From the NCBI GenBank assembly GCA_023229065.1, contig JALNZZ010000019.1, positions 1-21,468 of the forward strand: a DNA stretch of 21,468 nucleotides, in the 5' to 3' direction. Position 1 is the first letter of the stretch, and each line of letters begins with the position of its first letter. This DNA is from Porticoccaceae bacterium. GTDB lineage: Bacteria > Pseudomonadota > Gammaproteobacteria > Pseudomonadales > Porticoccaceae. Position numbers and translations under genes: made by a program. The notes beneath the pieces are model-generated. The model saw only the letters and a program-made list of their open reading frames with translations, was not told the origin of the DNA and did no database searches. Of the stretch, positions 7,184-13,920 are shown one piece after another.

Positions 7184-7443
7184 AAAAGTTCTCTATCGCC
7201 CTGGTCGCGTTCATGGCGTTGGCCGGCTGCAAAGAAGATCAGCCCGTTGAAGTCGTTCAAACCGTCGATTGGTACAAAGCCCACGACGCCGAACGCATTG
7301 AAATGGTCAAAAAGTGCAAGAACAGTCCGGGGGAAATTGCCGGTACTCCGAATTGCATAAACGCCAAATCGGCACACGATCAAACAATATTCGGTAGCCA
7401 AAATTTCAACATTAAGGCCACTCCCCCCAAATTCACAAGATAG
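7180..7443 (+). CDS. eexN: EexN-family entry-exclusion lipoprotein
   Basis: Protein of 87 aa. The signal peptide MKKFSIALVAFMALAGC ends in a lipobox (LAGC, lipidated Cys17), so it is a lipoprotein. The mature part VDWYKAHDAERIEMVKKCKNSPGE followed by TPNCINA, with paired cysteines, is the pattern of EexN proteins. Those sit beside VirB6 homologues in conjugation clusters and block entry of related plasmids into a cell that already carries one. It overlaps the preceding gene (ATGA) and is 8 nt from the VirB6-like gene. Keeping exclusion without a transfer channel would stop redundant uptake of the same plasmid. Confidence 0.85.
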   Translation: MKKFSIALVAFMALAGCKEDQPVEVVQTVDWYKAHDAERIEMVKKCKNSPGEIAGTPNCINAKSAHDQTIFGSQNFNIKATPPKFTR

Positions 7444-7451
7444 GTGATGCT

Positions 7452-8552
7452 ATGGATGAACTAACATTATTCACCTACATTGGTGAAACGATCACAAACG
7501 CCACCAATGCGTTTATGGTGCCAGCGGCTAACGAATTAATGTTCAAGCTGCAAATGGCTGTTCTAGGCGGCGTCACGTTATACATCGTCATGTCGGGCTA
7601 TGCGATTGCAACGGGTTCGATGGAATCGCCCTTTTGGACGGTCATGAAACAGTGGGCAAAGATCATGTTCATTGCCTATTTTGCCTTCACTGCTGATGGA
7701 TACCATCAACAAGTCATAGGCACGCTGAACGGCATTGAAACTGGCCTCTCCGACGTTCTGAAAATCAGTTCTCCGGGTGCGCCTGCCTCAACCATCTATC
7801 AAACACTTGATGAGGTGGTGAACAAGGGCGCTCAACTGGCCTCTATCGCCTTGCAGCAAGCAAGCGATGCAGGATGGAACCTCGGCGCAGCAGCATCGTG
7901 GTTCATTACTGGAATTTTCATTTCCATCGGAACCCTGATATTTGCCATCGTCGGCGGCGTGAACATCATTGTGGCGAAATTCTCTCTTGCGGTGATGTTC
8001 GCGCTTGGCCCGTTCTTCATTGCGTGCGCCATGTTCCCCATGACATCGCAGTTTTTCGACAGGTGGATAAGTCAGGTGATGAATTACATTTTCACGATTG
8101 TGATTCTTGCCCTCATCATGTCGTTCGGCATCGTCGCGTTTGATGGCTTTATCGGCGGCGTTGATTTGACAGGCGAAGGCGTACAAAACCCCTATATCGC
8201 CGGCCTTCAAGTTTTTGGGCTAACCCTGATTCTGAGCTGGATTGCCATGCAAGCAAGTGGCATGGCTTCCGGGCTGGCCGGTGGCGTTTCCACGTCCGCA
8301 TTGTCACTCCGGCAAATTGCTTCGGGGGCAATGTCTCCAGCTCGCGCCGTGGGCGCTGCCCATAACGTGGTCAATCCCACATCAACCCGCCTTGACCCTC
8401 GCACCGGCCAACAGACAACGGCGCGTCGGGCGGAACACCTCGCAATGGGGCGCAGCGTGTGGGCACGCAATCCCGCGTATCGTGACGGAATCAAAGAACG
8501 GCTGGCGTCGGCATGGGCCAAACAGCCGGGCGGCGATGTGAAGGGGAAATAA
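7452..8552 (+). CDS. VirB6/TrbL-family inner-membrane protein
   Basis: Protein of 366 aa, the usual length for VirB6/TrbL. The N-terminus (FTYIGETITNATNAF) is followed by about six hydrophobic segments, near residues 35-55, 68-82, 150-172, 176-196, 212-236 and 252-274, with the conserved FALGPFFIACAMFP stretch at about 183-196. The tail from about 285 is hydrophilic and basic. VirB6 forms part of the inner-membrane platform through which DNA passes in type IV secretion. AGGTG stands before the ATG. No other channel gene (virB3/B4, B8-B11) is on the plasmid, so the protein is either a remnant, the partner of EexN in exclusion, or a subunit swapped into a helper plasmid's channel (inference). 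Confidence 0.88.
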   Translation: MDELTLFTYIGETITNATNAFMVPAANELMFKLQMAVLGGVTLYIVMSGYAIATGSMESPFWTVMKQWAKIMFIAYFAFTADGYHQQVIGTLNGIETGLSDVLKISSPGAPASTIYQTLDEVVNKGAQLASIALQQASDAGWNLGAAASWFITGIFISIGTLIFAIVGGVNIIVAKFSLAVMFALGPFFIACAMFPMTSQFFDRWISQVMNYIFTIVILALIMSFGIVAFDGFIGGVDLTGEGVQNPYIAGLQVFGLTLILSWIAMQASGMASGLAGGVSTSALSLRQIASGAMSPARAVGAAHNVVNPTSTRLDPRTGQQTTARRAEHLAMGRSVWARNPAYRDGIKERLASAWAKQPGGDVKGK

Positions 8553-8555
8553 GCT

Positions 8556-8858
8556 ATGTTCAGCCAACTGGAACACGAAGCCCTAATGCGGCTCATGACC
8601 CATGCGACCGGCTACACACCTGACAGTCGGCTCATTGCGCACTGGTTGCAAGAATGGGAGCAAGCCGACAACCCGCGCACCGCTAAATCGCACGTTCCGG
8701 GTTTGGCGGCTTCCCATGCTCTCGATGTGGCGAAGGTAGCCAATGCAGCAAAGCGTGATGGCGCAAGACCAACAACGCTAGGCCGCATCGAATACGGCTA
8801 CAACATGCAAAACATAGGACGCGCTTACCCTCTGCCGTCGCTAGAGCTGGAACGCTGA
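8556..8858 (+). CDS. Conserved plasmid protein of unknown function
   Basis: Protein of 100 aa beginning MFSQLEHEALMRLM. It is helical, with SRLIAHWLQEWEQAD and a C-terminal GYNMQNIGRAYP. The pattern recalls small plasmid proteins of the DUF7673 type (L-E-x-x-A at the N-terminus, YG and a P near the end), but this is a weak match by memory. It starts 3 nt after the VirB6-like stop with AGGGGA upstream, so it is the last gene of that operon. A strong terminator follows 5 nt after its stop. Confidence 0.7.
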   Translation: MFSQLEHEALMRLMTHATGYTPDSRLIAHWLQEWEQADNPRTAKSHVPGLAASHALDVAKVANAAKRDGARPTTLGRIEYGYNMQNIGRAYPLPSLELER

Positions 8859-8863
8859 CACTG

Positions 8864-8890
8864 AACCCCGCTTCGGCGGGGTTTTCTTTT
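8864..8890 (+). terminator. Intrinsic terminator of the 6707-8858 operon
   Basis: AACCCCGC (8864-8871), UUCG tetraloop, GCGGGGTT (8876-8883), then TTCTTTT. A textbook rightward terminator. A 42-bp boundary element abuts its last T. Confidence 0.9.
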
Positions 8891-8931
8891 GGTGACAACG
8901 GATCTTCCTCGATCGCGTGATTCTGTCGCCA
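8890..8931 (+). repeat. 42-bp boundary element, copy 3 of 7
   Basis: Begins TGGTGACA, ends TGTCGCCA, 26-bp centre with CGTG near the right arm. It starts at the last T of the operon terminator. Confidence 0.78.
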
Positions 8932-9075
8932 GCGGGAACCCTCCGCGCTTCGCTTGGGCAACCCCCTTCGGGTTGCATCCCGCGTCGGTTCTTGCCCGAC
9001 TGGCTGCAGGGGCAGGCGCTGCGGGCGTTGCCCTTGTCCTACCCCCTTGCCGATAGGCTCTCTGGCTTCCACCAG

Positions 9076-9169
9076 CATCAAGGGTGCGGCTTCGCCCACG
9101 TCCTCACCCGTTCGGTGCTCGCCCTGCGGGCTGCGCTCCGCGTGCGGCTTCCGGGCGTGCCCTTGACAC
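9076..9169 (-). repeat. Long inverted repeat around kfrA, left arm
   Basis: 94 bp whose reverse complement matches 10386-10475. The outer roughly 32 bases at one end and roughly 38 at the other are identical, with a divergent middle that differs in length by 4. Both arms point the same face toward kfrA. No transposase is associated. Confidence 0.8.
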
Positions 9170-9241
9170 TGCTTCCAGCCAATACACGGGCCACGACTGG
9201 CGACGAACGCGGGCACGAAACAGCCAAAACGCGCCGACCGT

Positions 9242-9283
9242 TGGTGACGGCTGCGCGTTGGCCAGGTCGTGAAGGTGTCGCCA
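9242..9283 (+). repeat. 42-bp boundary element, copy 4 of 7
   Basis: Begins TGGTGACG, ends TGTCGCCA. The centre contains GTTGGCCAGGTCGTGAAG, shared exactly with copy 7 at 15150. It lies 3 nt beyond the kfrA stop codon. Confidence 0.78.
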
Positions 9284-9286
9284 AGA

Positions 9287-10234
9287 TCAGGACTTGGCGG
9301 GCGGGGTTTTCTTGGGCTTCGGTTCGCCCTGCGGCTTGATGGCGGCCAGCAAAGCGGCGTTCTGTTCCTGCATCGCCTGCAACTGCCCGGCCAGCCCTGC
9401 GGCGCGCTCTCTGGCCTCTGCTGCGGCCTTGGCGGCGGTGTCCCGCTCGCCCTGCGCCTTGGTCAATCCTTCGGCGGCCCGGTGCGCCTCTGTGGCGGCA
9501 TGCTTGCGCTGCTCGGCGTGGGTCTGCTCGATGGCTTCGGCCTTTGCCTGCACCTTCACCAGCTCGGCCCGTGCTGCCTCTGTGGCGGCATGGGCGGCCT
9601 CAATCTCGGCGGCGGCCTGCTGGCGTGCCTCGGTGTTTTCGGTGCGCAAGCGGTCGGCGTCAGCGTGCGCCCTGTCCAGCTCGCCGCGAAGATCGGCGGC
9701 CCGGTGTTCGATTTCAGCAATGCGGGCGTCTGCCTTGTCGGCACGGCTCACGGCTTCGGCCAGTTGCTGGCGAACGGTGGCCAGCTCCTGCGCTTGCTTT
9801 TCGGCTGCTGCTTTCTCGGCGGCCAGTGCAGCCCCGGCCGCGTCCAGCTCGCCCGCCTGACGCTCGAAAGCCTCGGCCAGTTCCTGCCGCATGGCGTCCA
9901 GCTCGCCGCGTTCGGTTTCCCATGCTGCCTGTGCGCTGCGTAGGGATTCATTCGCCAGCTCTTGCGCCTGCTGCCAGATCGTCGCCACGGCCGCGCTGCT
10001 GGCCTGCTGCACGGATTCCGGCACGGCCACGGCAACCGGCGCGGCTTGCGCGGTCTGTGCCCTGCGCCATTCCTTCATCACCGAACTGGCGGCGTTCATG
10101 TCCACACGGGCGGCCCGTCGCACGGCGTCAACCGTGGGCATCGTCTGGCGTCCGGTCTGCTCGAAAAGATCGGCGGCGGCGGCAATGATGCGTTCGCGCA
10201 CGTCGGCGGGGATAGCGGTAGATGTTTGGTTCAT
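9287..10234 (-). CDS. kfrA: KfrA-like coiled-coil DNA-binding protein
   Basis: Protein of 315 aa. Residues about 1-65 (ADVRERIIAAAADLFEQTGRQ, then PTVDAVRRAARVDMNAASSVMKEWRR) match the KfrA N-terminal DNA-binding domain with its helix-turn-helix. Residues about 85-290 are an uninterrupted Ala/Glu/Gln-rich coiled coil, and the tail is basic (KPKKTPPAKS). Family knowledge: KfrA of IncP plasmids represses its own promoter and supports stable maintenance, probably by forming extended filaments or organising plasmid DNA. AAGGAAAG precedes the ATG. A perfect 13-bp palindrome overlaps the promoter, as expected for autorepression. The gene sits alone between 90-94 bp inverted repeats, as a movable unit would. 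Confidence 0.88.
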   Translation of the reverse strand: MNQTSTAIPADVRERIIAAAADLFEQTGRQTMPTVDAVRRAARVDMNAASSVMKEWRRAQTAQAAPVAVAVPESVQQASSAAVATIWQQAQELANESLRSAQAAWETERGELDAMRQELAEAFERQAGELDAAGAALAAEKAAAEKQAQELATVRQQLAEAVSRADKADARIAEIEHRAADLRGELDRAHADADRLRTENTEARQQAAAEIEAAHAATEAARAELVKVQAKAEAIEQTHAEQRKHAATEAHRAAEGLTKAQGERDTAAKAAAEARERAAGLAGQLQAMQEQNAALLAAIKPQGEPKPKKTPPAKS

Positions 10235-10260
10235 GGCGGCTTTCCTTGGCGAGTAATAAT

Positions 10261-10308
10261 AAGAATAATAATACTATTATTATTCTTACAGGTCAAATCT
10301 TATTATTC
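10261..10308 (-). promoter_or_regulatory. kfrA promoter and operator
   Basis: Leftward -35 TTGACC (complement of 10291-10296), 17-bp spacer, -10 TATTAT (complement of 10268-10273). AAGAATAATAATA at 10261-10273 is inverted perfectly at 10275-10287 around one base, covering the -10 and spacer. Partial repeats of the AT motif flank it on both sides (near 10253 and 10298). This fits a KfrA operator. Confidence 0.75.
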
Positions 10309-10385
10309 GGCCCGGAACTCTCGCCCGGCCGGAAGCGCAAGACGACCAAACCCGGCCAGCGCCTGCCCATTTTTGAGTGGAAGGG

Positions 10386-10475
10386 GTGTCAAGGGCACGC
10401 CCGGAAGCCGCACGCGGAACGGAGCGCAGCGAGTACCGAACGGGTGAGGACGTGGGCGAAGCCGCACCCTTGATG
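10386..10475 (+). repeat. Long inverted repeat around kfrA, right arm
   Basis: 90 bp, reverse-complement match to 9076-9169. It starts GTGTCAAGGGCACGCCCGG and ends CGCACCCTTGATG, so both tips carry TCAAGGG facing inward. A short peptide-like frame is shared by the two arms, but the middle differs in length, so coding use is doubtful. Confidence 0.8.
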
Positions 10476-10616
10476 CCACTGGAACGGCCCAAGCCTCTAG
10501 TCTGGGGTGCAGTCAAGGAAGCGAAGCGCCCCGCCGCCTGCATCCCTGACGACAGAGGGCGACTCGCTCCCCTCGCTGGCGAGGGGCGGGGGGGAGTGGT
10601 GCGGCGCGTCGAGTTC

Positions 10617-10647
10617 GCGCCATCCGTTGAAAGGACGGCGCTTTTTT
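10617..10647 (+). terminator. Rightward intrinsic terminator without an obvious gene
   Basis: GCGCCATCC (10617-10625), 7-nt loop, GGACGGCGC (10633-10641) with one mismatch, then six T. It implies a rightward transcript from the 10.3-10.6 kb interval, perhaps containing the inverted-repeat arm. Confidence 0.6.
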
Positions 10648-10870
10648 GAATTCTCAAGACAGATTCAGCGCGGCAAATCCTGCAGACTTCACCAAAGGCC
10701 CGCAGAGCCACTTTCGGGCCTTGCTTGCCCCTTGGCTATGCCACGGCCCCAAAAAGCGCGCCTTGCGGCCTCTGCGTGCCGCTGCAGCCCGTTTAGTGCG
10801 CGGTGCTGGCCCACCTTCTTCCTGCTAAACCGGTTTTCGGTCTTTCGATCTGCGCTGACGGTTCCGGCAT

Positions 10871-11077
10871 GGCGCGCACACGCGCCGGGCTGAGCGGGCG
10901 GCCGACAAGTCGGCCGGGCGTGATTTGTCCCGGTCTTAGCGCCCCGCAGGGGTGGCCGCTTGCGGCCATGTCGGCCGGCTTGCCGGTCGGGACGCTTAGA
11001 CCATGCCTTACCTTGATCGTTGATCAACCACGCGCGGCAAGTGCCGCGCTTCGTTTCGCTATCTGGCCGCAGGCCAG
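10871..11077. other. Run of strong hairpins with a cloverleaf-like core
   Basis: GGCGCG/CGCGCC (10871-10886); CGGCCGAC/GTCGGCCG (10899-10916); a closing stem GGTCTTAGCG (10932-10941) against CGCTTAGACC (10993-11002), one mismatch, enclosing three hairpins (CCCC-GCA-GGGG, TGGCCGC/GCGGCCA and CCGGC/GCCGG); GTTGATCAAC (11019-11028); GCGCGGCA/TGCCGCGC (11032-11049); CTGGCC/GGCCAG (11063-11077). It lies upstream of the iterons. It could act as a single-strand initiation site or another folded-DNA signal, but no function is proven. Confidence 0.55.
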
Positions 11078-11312
11078 CCGGTAATGCCTTCTTGTTTTGG
11101 TTGTTTGTTTTCCTGCTGCCTCGGTGTCTCATTGGCTTGGTGAAGGGCTACGGTGGTGGTGCCACCCTGCGCGGCTTGCCGCGCTTCAAAACGGGCATGG
11201 CCGTAGGCCATCCATTCATGGGGAGGGGGAGCCGCCGGAGGTGGGGGAACCCCGAAGGGGTGCCCCGGTCGCAGACCGCTTTGCGGCGTTTCGTTTTGCG
11301 CAGACGGTCGAG

Positions 11313-11639
11313 TTATCCCCGGTTTTTGGCTCTCCAACTACAGGCAATATTTATAGGTAAAAAGAAACTATAGGCACCTTACAGGTTTAGGGGGGGTGCG
11401 ATTTCACGCGAAAAGGGGGTGCGATTTCACGTGGATAACCGCCCTAGGGGGGGTGTGATTTCACGCACTAGGGGGGTGCGATTTCACGTGGAAAAGTTGC
11501 CGTATCCACAGGGTTTTTCCACAGGGTGGGCCTGTTTTGGATGCTTCGCGGGGGCGTTCACGTTGGTGACAGGACTTGCACCAGGTGCAGCGAATTTGTC
11601 GCCAAAGGCGGGGAAGCGATGGGGGGGTGCGATTTCACG
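11313..11639. other. oriV: Replication origin with five iterons
   Basis: The 17-mer GGGGGTGCGATTTCACG lies at 11392, 11415, 11472 and 11623, and with one change (TGTG) at 11449. The first four are spaced 23, 34 and 23 bp, about two and three helical turns. An AT-rich stretch (about 11335-11385) precedes them. DnaA-box-like sequences are TTATCCACG (complement of 11430-11438) and GTATCCACA near 11511. RepA, encoded next door, would bind the iterons. Confidence 0.85.
11564..11604 (+). repeat. 41-bp boundary element, copy 5 of 7
   Basis: Begins TGGTGACA, ends TGTCGCCA, 25-bp centre that includes a small palindrome TTGCACCAGGTGCAG. It separates iterons 1-4 from iteron 5. Confidence 0.75.
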
Positions 11640-11647
11640 TCCGGCAC

Positions 11648-11689
11648 TGGTGACGCCGGCACGGTGGCCAGCTCGCCGCGGTGTCGCCA
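11648..11689 (+). repeat. 42-bp boundary element, copy 6 of 7
   Basis: Begins TGGTGACG, ends TGTCGCCA; the centre shares GTGGCCAG-TCG with copies 4 and 7. With copy 5 it brackets a segment of about 44 bp between them that holds only iteron 5. Confidence 0.75.
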
Positions 11690-11814
11690 TCAGCATGACG
11701 CGCAGCGCTGCCGGGACGGCATGACGAAAGGGATTAAAGCCCGAAGGGGTCGAGACTTGGAACAAGGCTCGATGCGCAGCACGAAAGCCCGGCCCCGGCT
11801 CTGACGGGGTGAGC

Positions 11815-13104
11815 CTAAGACTTCTTCGGGATCGGTGGCGGCGAGGCCATAAGCATCAGGCCGCCCGTTACCTGCTTGATCTTGGCTTGCGGATAGACAA
11901 CCTGAACATTGCGCAGCACCGGCAAAAACTGTTTCTTGAAGTCTTTATCCGGGTCTTTGCCTTGGTATTCCTGCGCGAACTGCTCGCGTAGCGACTTCCA
12001 ATGCAGGATGACCGGGCGGCCCTCGATCCGGTGCAGCCGATGGGCAAGCCATGCGTACACATCCAAAGCCAGCGCAGAGCCTTTCAGGGCGTGCAAGGCG
12101 CGATTGTCCAGCGGCACAGCGCTATCCATCAACGAGTTGAAATAGGATTCAGAAAGCATCATCACGCCCGGCCAAAGCGTGCGCTGCTCGGCGTGGCCGT
12201 TCGCTAGCCATGCGTCGAACTGCTCGACGGGCTGGCCGTTGAACGTGCGGCCCTTGAAACCAAGCTGCAAGCGGCAGGCGGCAAGCGCGTGCATTTGCTT
12301 GCGCAAGGTCGTATAGCGGCGGCCCTCGCTCTCCATGCCCATCAGGCGTAGGAACTCGGCGGCACTGTCGCCAATGGGGATTTCACGGGTTCCGAAACGC
12401 TTGGCGTAGGACGACACCCACGCCAGCGCCAGACGCGGCATAGCACCGTAGGGGATAGGCTGCTGCACAGGGCCTTTGCCCTCGTCCAGCCAACCGGCTT
12501 GCACGTTCACCCAAGCATCACCGGATTTGCGCATGAACTCGCGGGCGTCGGTCTTGGCACGCGGCAAACCGACCTGGCACAGCACGGCATGAGTGAATGA
12601 CATGAATTCACCGTACTCGTCCTGCCTTGTGCCGGCGATTTCCGCGCCCACGTCCAGCAGCTTGTTTTGCTGCGGGGTAATGATCGCGCCGGGCTTGGCG
12701 GTGCGCTGGATGATTGCAGGCTCTTTGCGCTGTGCCTTCGGCGCTGCCGGTTCTTTCTTCGCTGTCGGCACGCTGCGGCCGACAATGCCACCCACGGACT
12801 GGAAGCCCTCGATGCGCGAAGGCTCGGCGCTCTTGGCGTCTGGCGTAGCCATGAAGCGGGCGGCTGTTGCTGCGGCCTTCTTGGCTTGCTCTGCGCCCAT
12901 GCCGGCGTCGATCAGCTTTAGCCGGTACTCGTTCGCATTCAAGGCATCGCGGCGGGCGTTGGCCGTCTTGGCCGCTACGGCGGCGGCATCCTCGGCCGGC
13001 AGGCCGGCTGCTATCAGCTCGGCGCGGTAGGCTGCTTCATCAAATGCCCCGCCATCAAGGTTTAAGGCTGTCTGTCTCCCGCCATTTTTGGTAGTATTGG
13101 TCAT
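11815..13104 (-). CDS. repA: Plasmid replication initiator RepA
   Basis: Protein of 429 aa. The N-terminal about 140 residues are Ala-rich and helical with two similar segments (AAYRAELIAAGLPAEDA and NEYRLKLIDAGMGAEQA), an internal duplication. Residues from about 165 (LLDVGAEIAGTRQDEYGEFMSFTHAVLCQVGLP) through IPYGAMPRLALAWVSSYA and RYTTLRKQMHALAAC to LHALKGSALALDVYAWLAHRLH match the RepA_C-type plasmid initiators, which bind iterons and open the origin. ATG 13104 was chosen for AGGAAA about 8 nt upstream; the longer frame has no such site. The origin lies just past its 3' end, within 180-420 bp. No leader RNA for copy control was recognised. Confidence 0.9.
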   Translation of the reverse strand: MTNTTKNGGRQTALNLDGGAFDEAAYRAELIAAGLPAEDAAAVAAKTANARRDALNANEYRLKLIDAGMGAEQAKKAAATAARFMATPDAKSAEPSRIEGFQSVGGIVGRSVPTAKKEPAAPKAQRKEPAIIQRTAKPGAIITPQQNKLLDVGAEIAGTRQDEYGEFMSFTHAVLCQVGLPRAKTDAREFMRKSGDAWVNVQAGWLDEGKGPVQQPIPYGAMPRLALAWVSSYAKRFGTREIPIGDSAAEFLRLMGMESEGRRYTTLRKQMHALAACRLQLGFKGRTFNGQPVEQFDAWLANGHAEQRTLWPGVMMLSESYFNSLMDSAVPLDNRALHALKGSALALDVYAWLAHRLHRIEGRPVILHWKSLREQFAQEYQGKDPDKDFKKQFLPVLRNVQVVYPQAKIKQVTGGLMLMASPPPIPKKS

Positions 13105-13168
13105 GATCGTTTTCCTGTTTTGGTAATGGTCACGCGGCCTAATGGGTTTCGCCACTCCGGGCCGCACC

Positions 13169-13208
13169 AGCCCAACACTGTTAGCGCGGTGTTGGGCTTT
13201 TCTTTTTT
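13169..13208 (+). terminator. Strong rightward terminator between repA and the toxin operon
   Basis: AGCCCAACAC (13169-13178), 10-nt loop, GTGTTGGGCT (13189-13198), then TTTCTTTTTT. The U-run reads rightward, yet all neighbouring genes run leftward; read leftward the hairpin is preceded by A's and has no U-run. It may shield the toxin operon from antisense transcription through repA. Outer arms (GGGCCGCAC, GTGCGGGCC) lengthen the dyad. Confidence 0.75.
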
Positions 13209-13570
13209 CAGTGCGGGCCGACTTCCTCGCGCCAGTTGGACGAATCCACCACGATTTCAGGGTTAAGGTGCGTCACATCGGCCAGCGTCGTTAGCGCCTT
13301 CTCGATGGTGCGGAAGCACACCGGGCGGCCGTCATGGGTCACGGCGTGCAAGGTCTGGCCCTGACGGGCGTACAGGGCGAACCCTTGGCCGTCGTTCGGG
13401 TAAAGCACAGCCTGCACACGCTCCCCGTCCGGGGTGTCACAAGCGGCATTCAAGCGGTGAAACGTCCACGCCCTGCCCTTCTTCACTTTCGGTTCCATCT
13501 GCTCAAAAAAGCTCGACACAAGGGCCTCCACTTCTGCGGGCGTTGCGCCCAAGTTTTGATCTGTATTCAT
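13208..13570 (-). CDS. Third gene of the toxin-antitoxin operon, unknown function
   Basis: Protein of 120 aa, not recognised. It has an N-terminal helix (EVEALVSSFFEQMEPKVKKG), a compact middle likely to be beta-rich (RVQAVLYPNDGQGFALYARQG, TLHAVTHDGRPVCF) and ends NWREEVGPH. ATG 13570 was chosen for AGGAG 8-9 nt upstream; the longer frame to 13894 overlaps the toxin and has no family character. It lies 47 bp after the toxin stop on the same strand. Some plasmid addiction operons, such as pasABC of pTF-FC2, have a third gene that aids neutralisation; whether this one does is a guess from position. Confidence 0.7.
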   Translation of the reverse strand: MNTDQNLGATPAEVEALVSSFFEQMEPKVKKGRAWTFHRLNAACDTPDGERVQAVLYPNDGQGFALYARQGQTLHAVTHDGRPVCFRTIEKALTTLADVTHLNPEIVVDSSNWREEVGPH

Positions 13571-13617
13571 CTTCGCCACTCCTGAAAAAACCGGCGTTAG
13601 CGCGCCGGGGTTGGTAA

Positions 13618-13920
13618 TCACGGCGTTTGTTGCGCCGCGTGCTTCACTCTCAAAATCTCGACGGTGCGGGCCTCGGCCAGCACACGATAAAAAACGATGT
13701 AGTTCGGATGCACGATCAGTTCGCGCAACCACTCGGGCAAGCCCGGCCGGCCATGCCGGCCAAGCTCTGGATGCTGTGCAAGCGGCTTGGTCTTGTCGCG
13801 CAGCTCCTGCCCGAAGCTCTTGGCCCGCGTCGGGTTGTCCTTGCCGATGTAGCGCACGATGGCGCGCAAATCCTCGCGTGCCATAGGCCGCCACTCAATG
13901 CGGTAAGGCTTGGCCGTCAT
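13618..13920 (-). CDS. parE: ParE/RelE-superfamily toxin
   Basis: Protein of 100 aa with the ParE/RelE fold pattern: YRIEWRPMAREDLRAIVRYIGKD at the N-terminus, then PELGRHGRPGLPEWLRELIV, NYIVFYRVLAEARTVEILRVKHA at the C-terminus. Toxins of this family inhibit gyrase (ParE) or cut mRNA on the ribosome (RelE); the sequence fits ParE-like members best, but the target cannot be told. It starts inside the antitoxin stop (ATGA overlap), which couples translation so that the antitoxin is made first. With the upstream gene it kills cells that lose the plasmid. Confidence 0.88.
   Translation of the reverse strand: MTAKPYRIEWRPMAREDLRAIVRYIGKDNPTRAKSFGQELRDKTKPLAQHPELGRHGRPGLPEWLRELIVHPNYIVFYRVLAEARTVEILRVKHAAQQTP

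Larger units (their letters stand above)
8859..9286. other. Gene-free stretch between the eexN/virB6 operon and kfrA
   Basis: Holds the terminator at 8864, boundary elements at 8890 and 9242, and the left arm of the long inverted repeat at 9076-9169. Several short hairpins such as GGGCAACCC-CCTTCGGGTTGC occur near 8958-8978. Open frames through it on both strands show no family features and seem to be products of high GC. Confidence 0.6.
10235..11814. other. Gene-free stretch between kfrA and repA
   Basis: About 1.6 kb without a convincing gene. In order: kfrA operator, right arm of the long inverted repeat (10386-10475), an orphan rightward terminator (10617), a run of hairpins (10871-11077), an AT-rich segment near 11335-11385, iterons, and two boundary elements. 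The 11140-11310 part is GC-rich with short palindromes and nothing recognised. The 11690-11814 part, next to the repA stop, holds a weak GC-rich dyad but no clear U-run. Confidence 0.6.

Noticed and set aside
8683..9216. Leftward frame whose peptide partly matches a frame at 10377-10649
   Set aside because: The similarity is only the translated inverted repeat; the arms differ in length in the middle and the surrounding residues have no family features.
10689..11132. 147-aa leftward reading frame in the gene-free stretch
   Set aside because: Arg/Gly-rich composition from GC-rich hairpins, no start signal, and it crosses the cloverleaf-like region; treated as a shadow.
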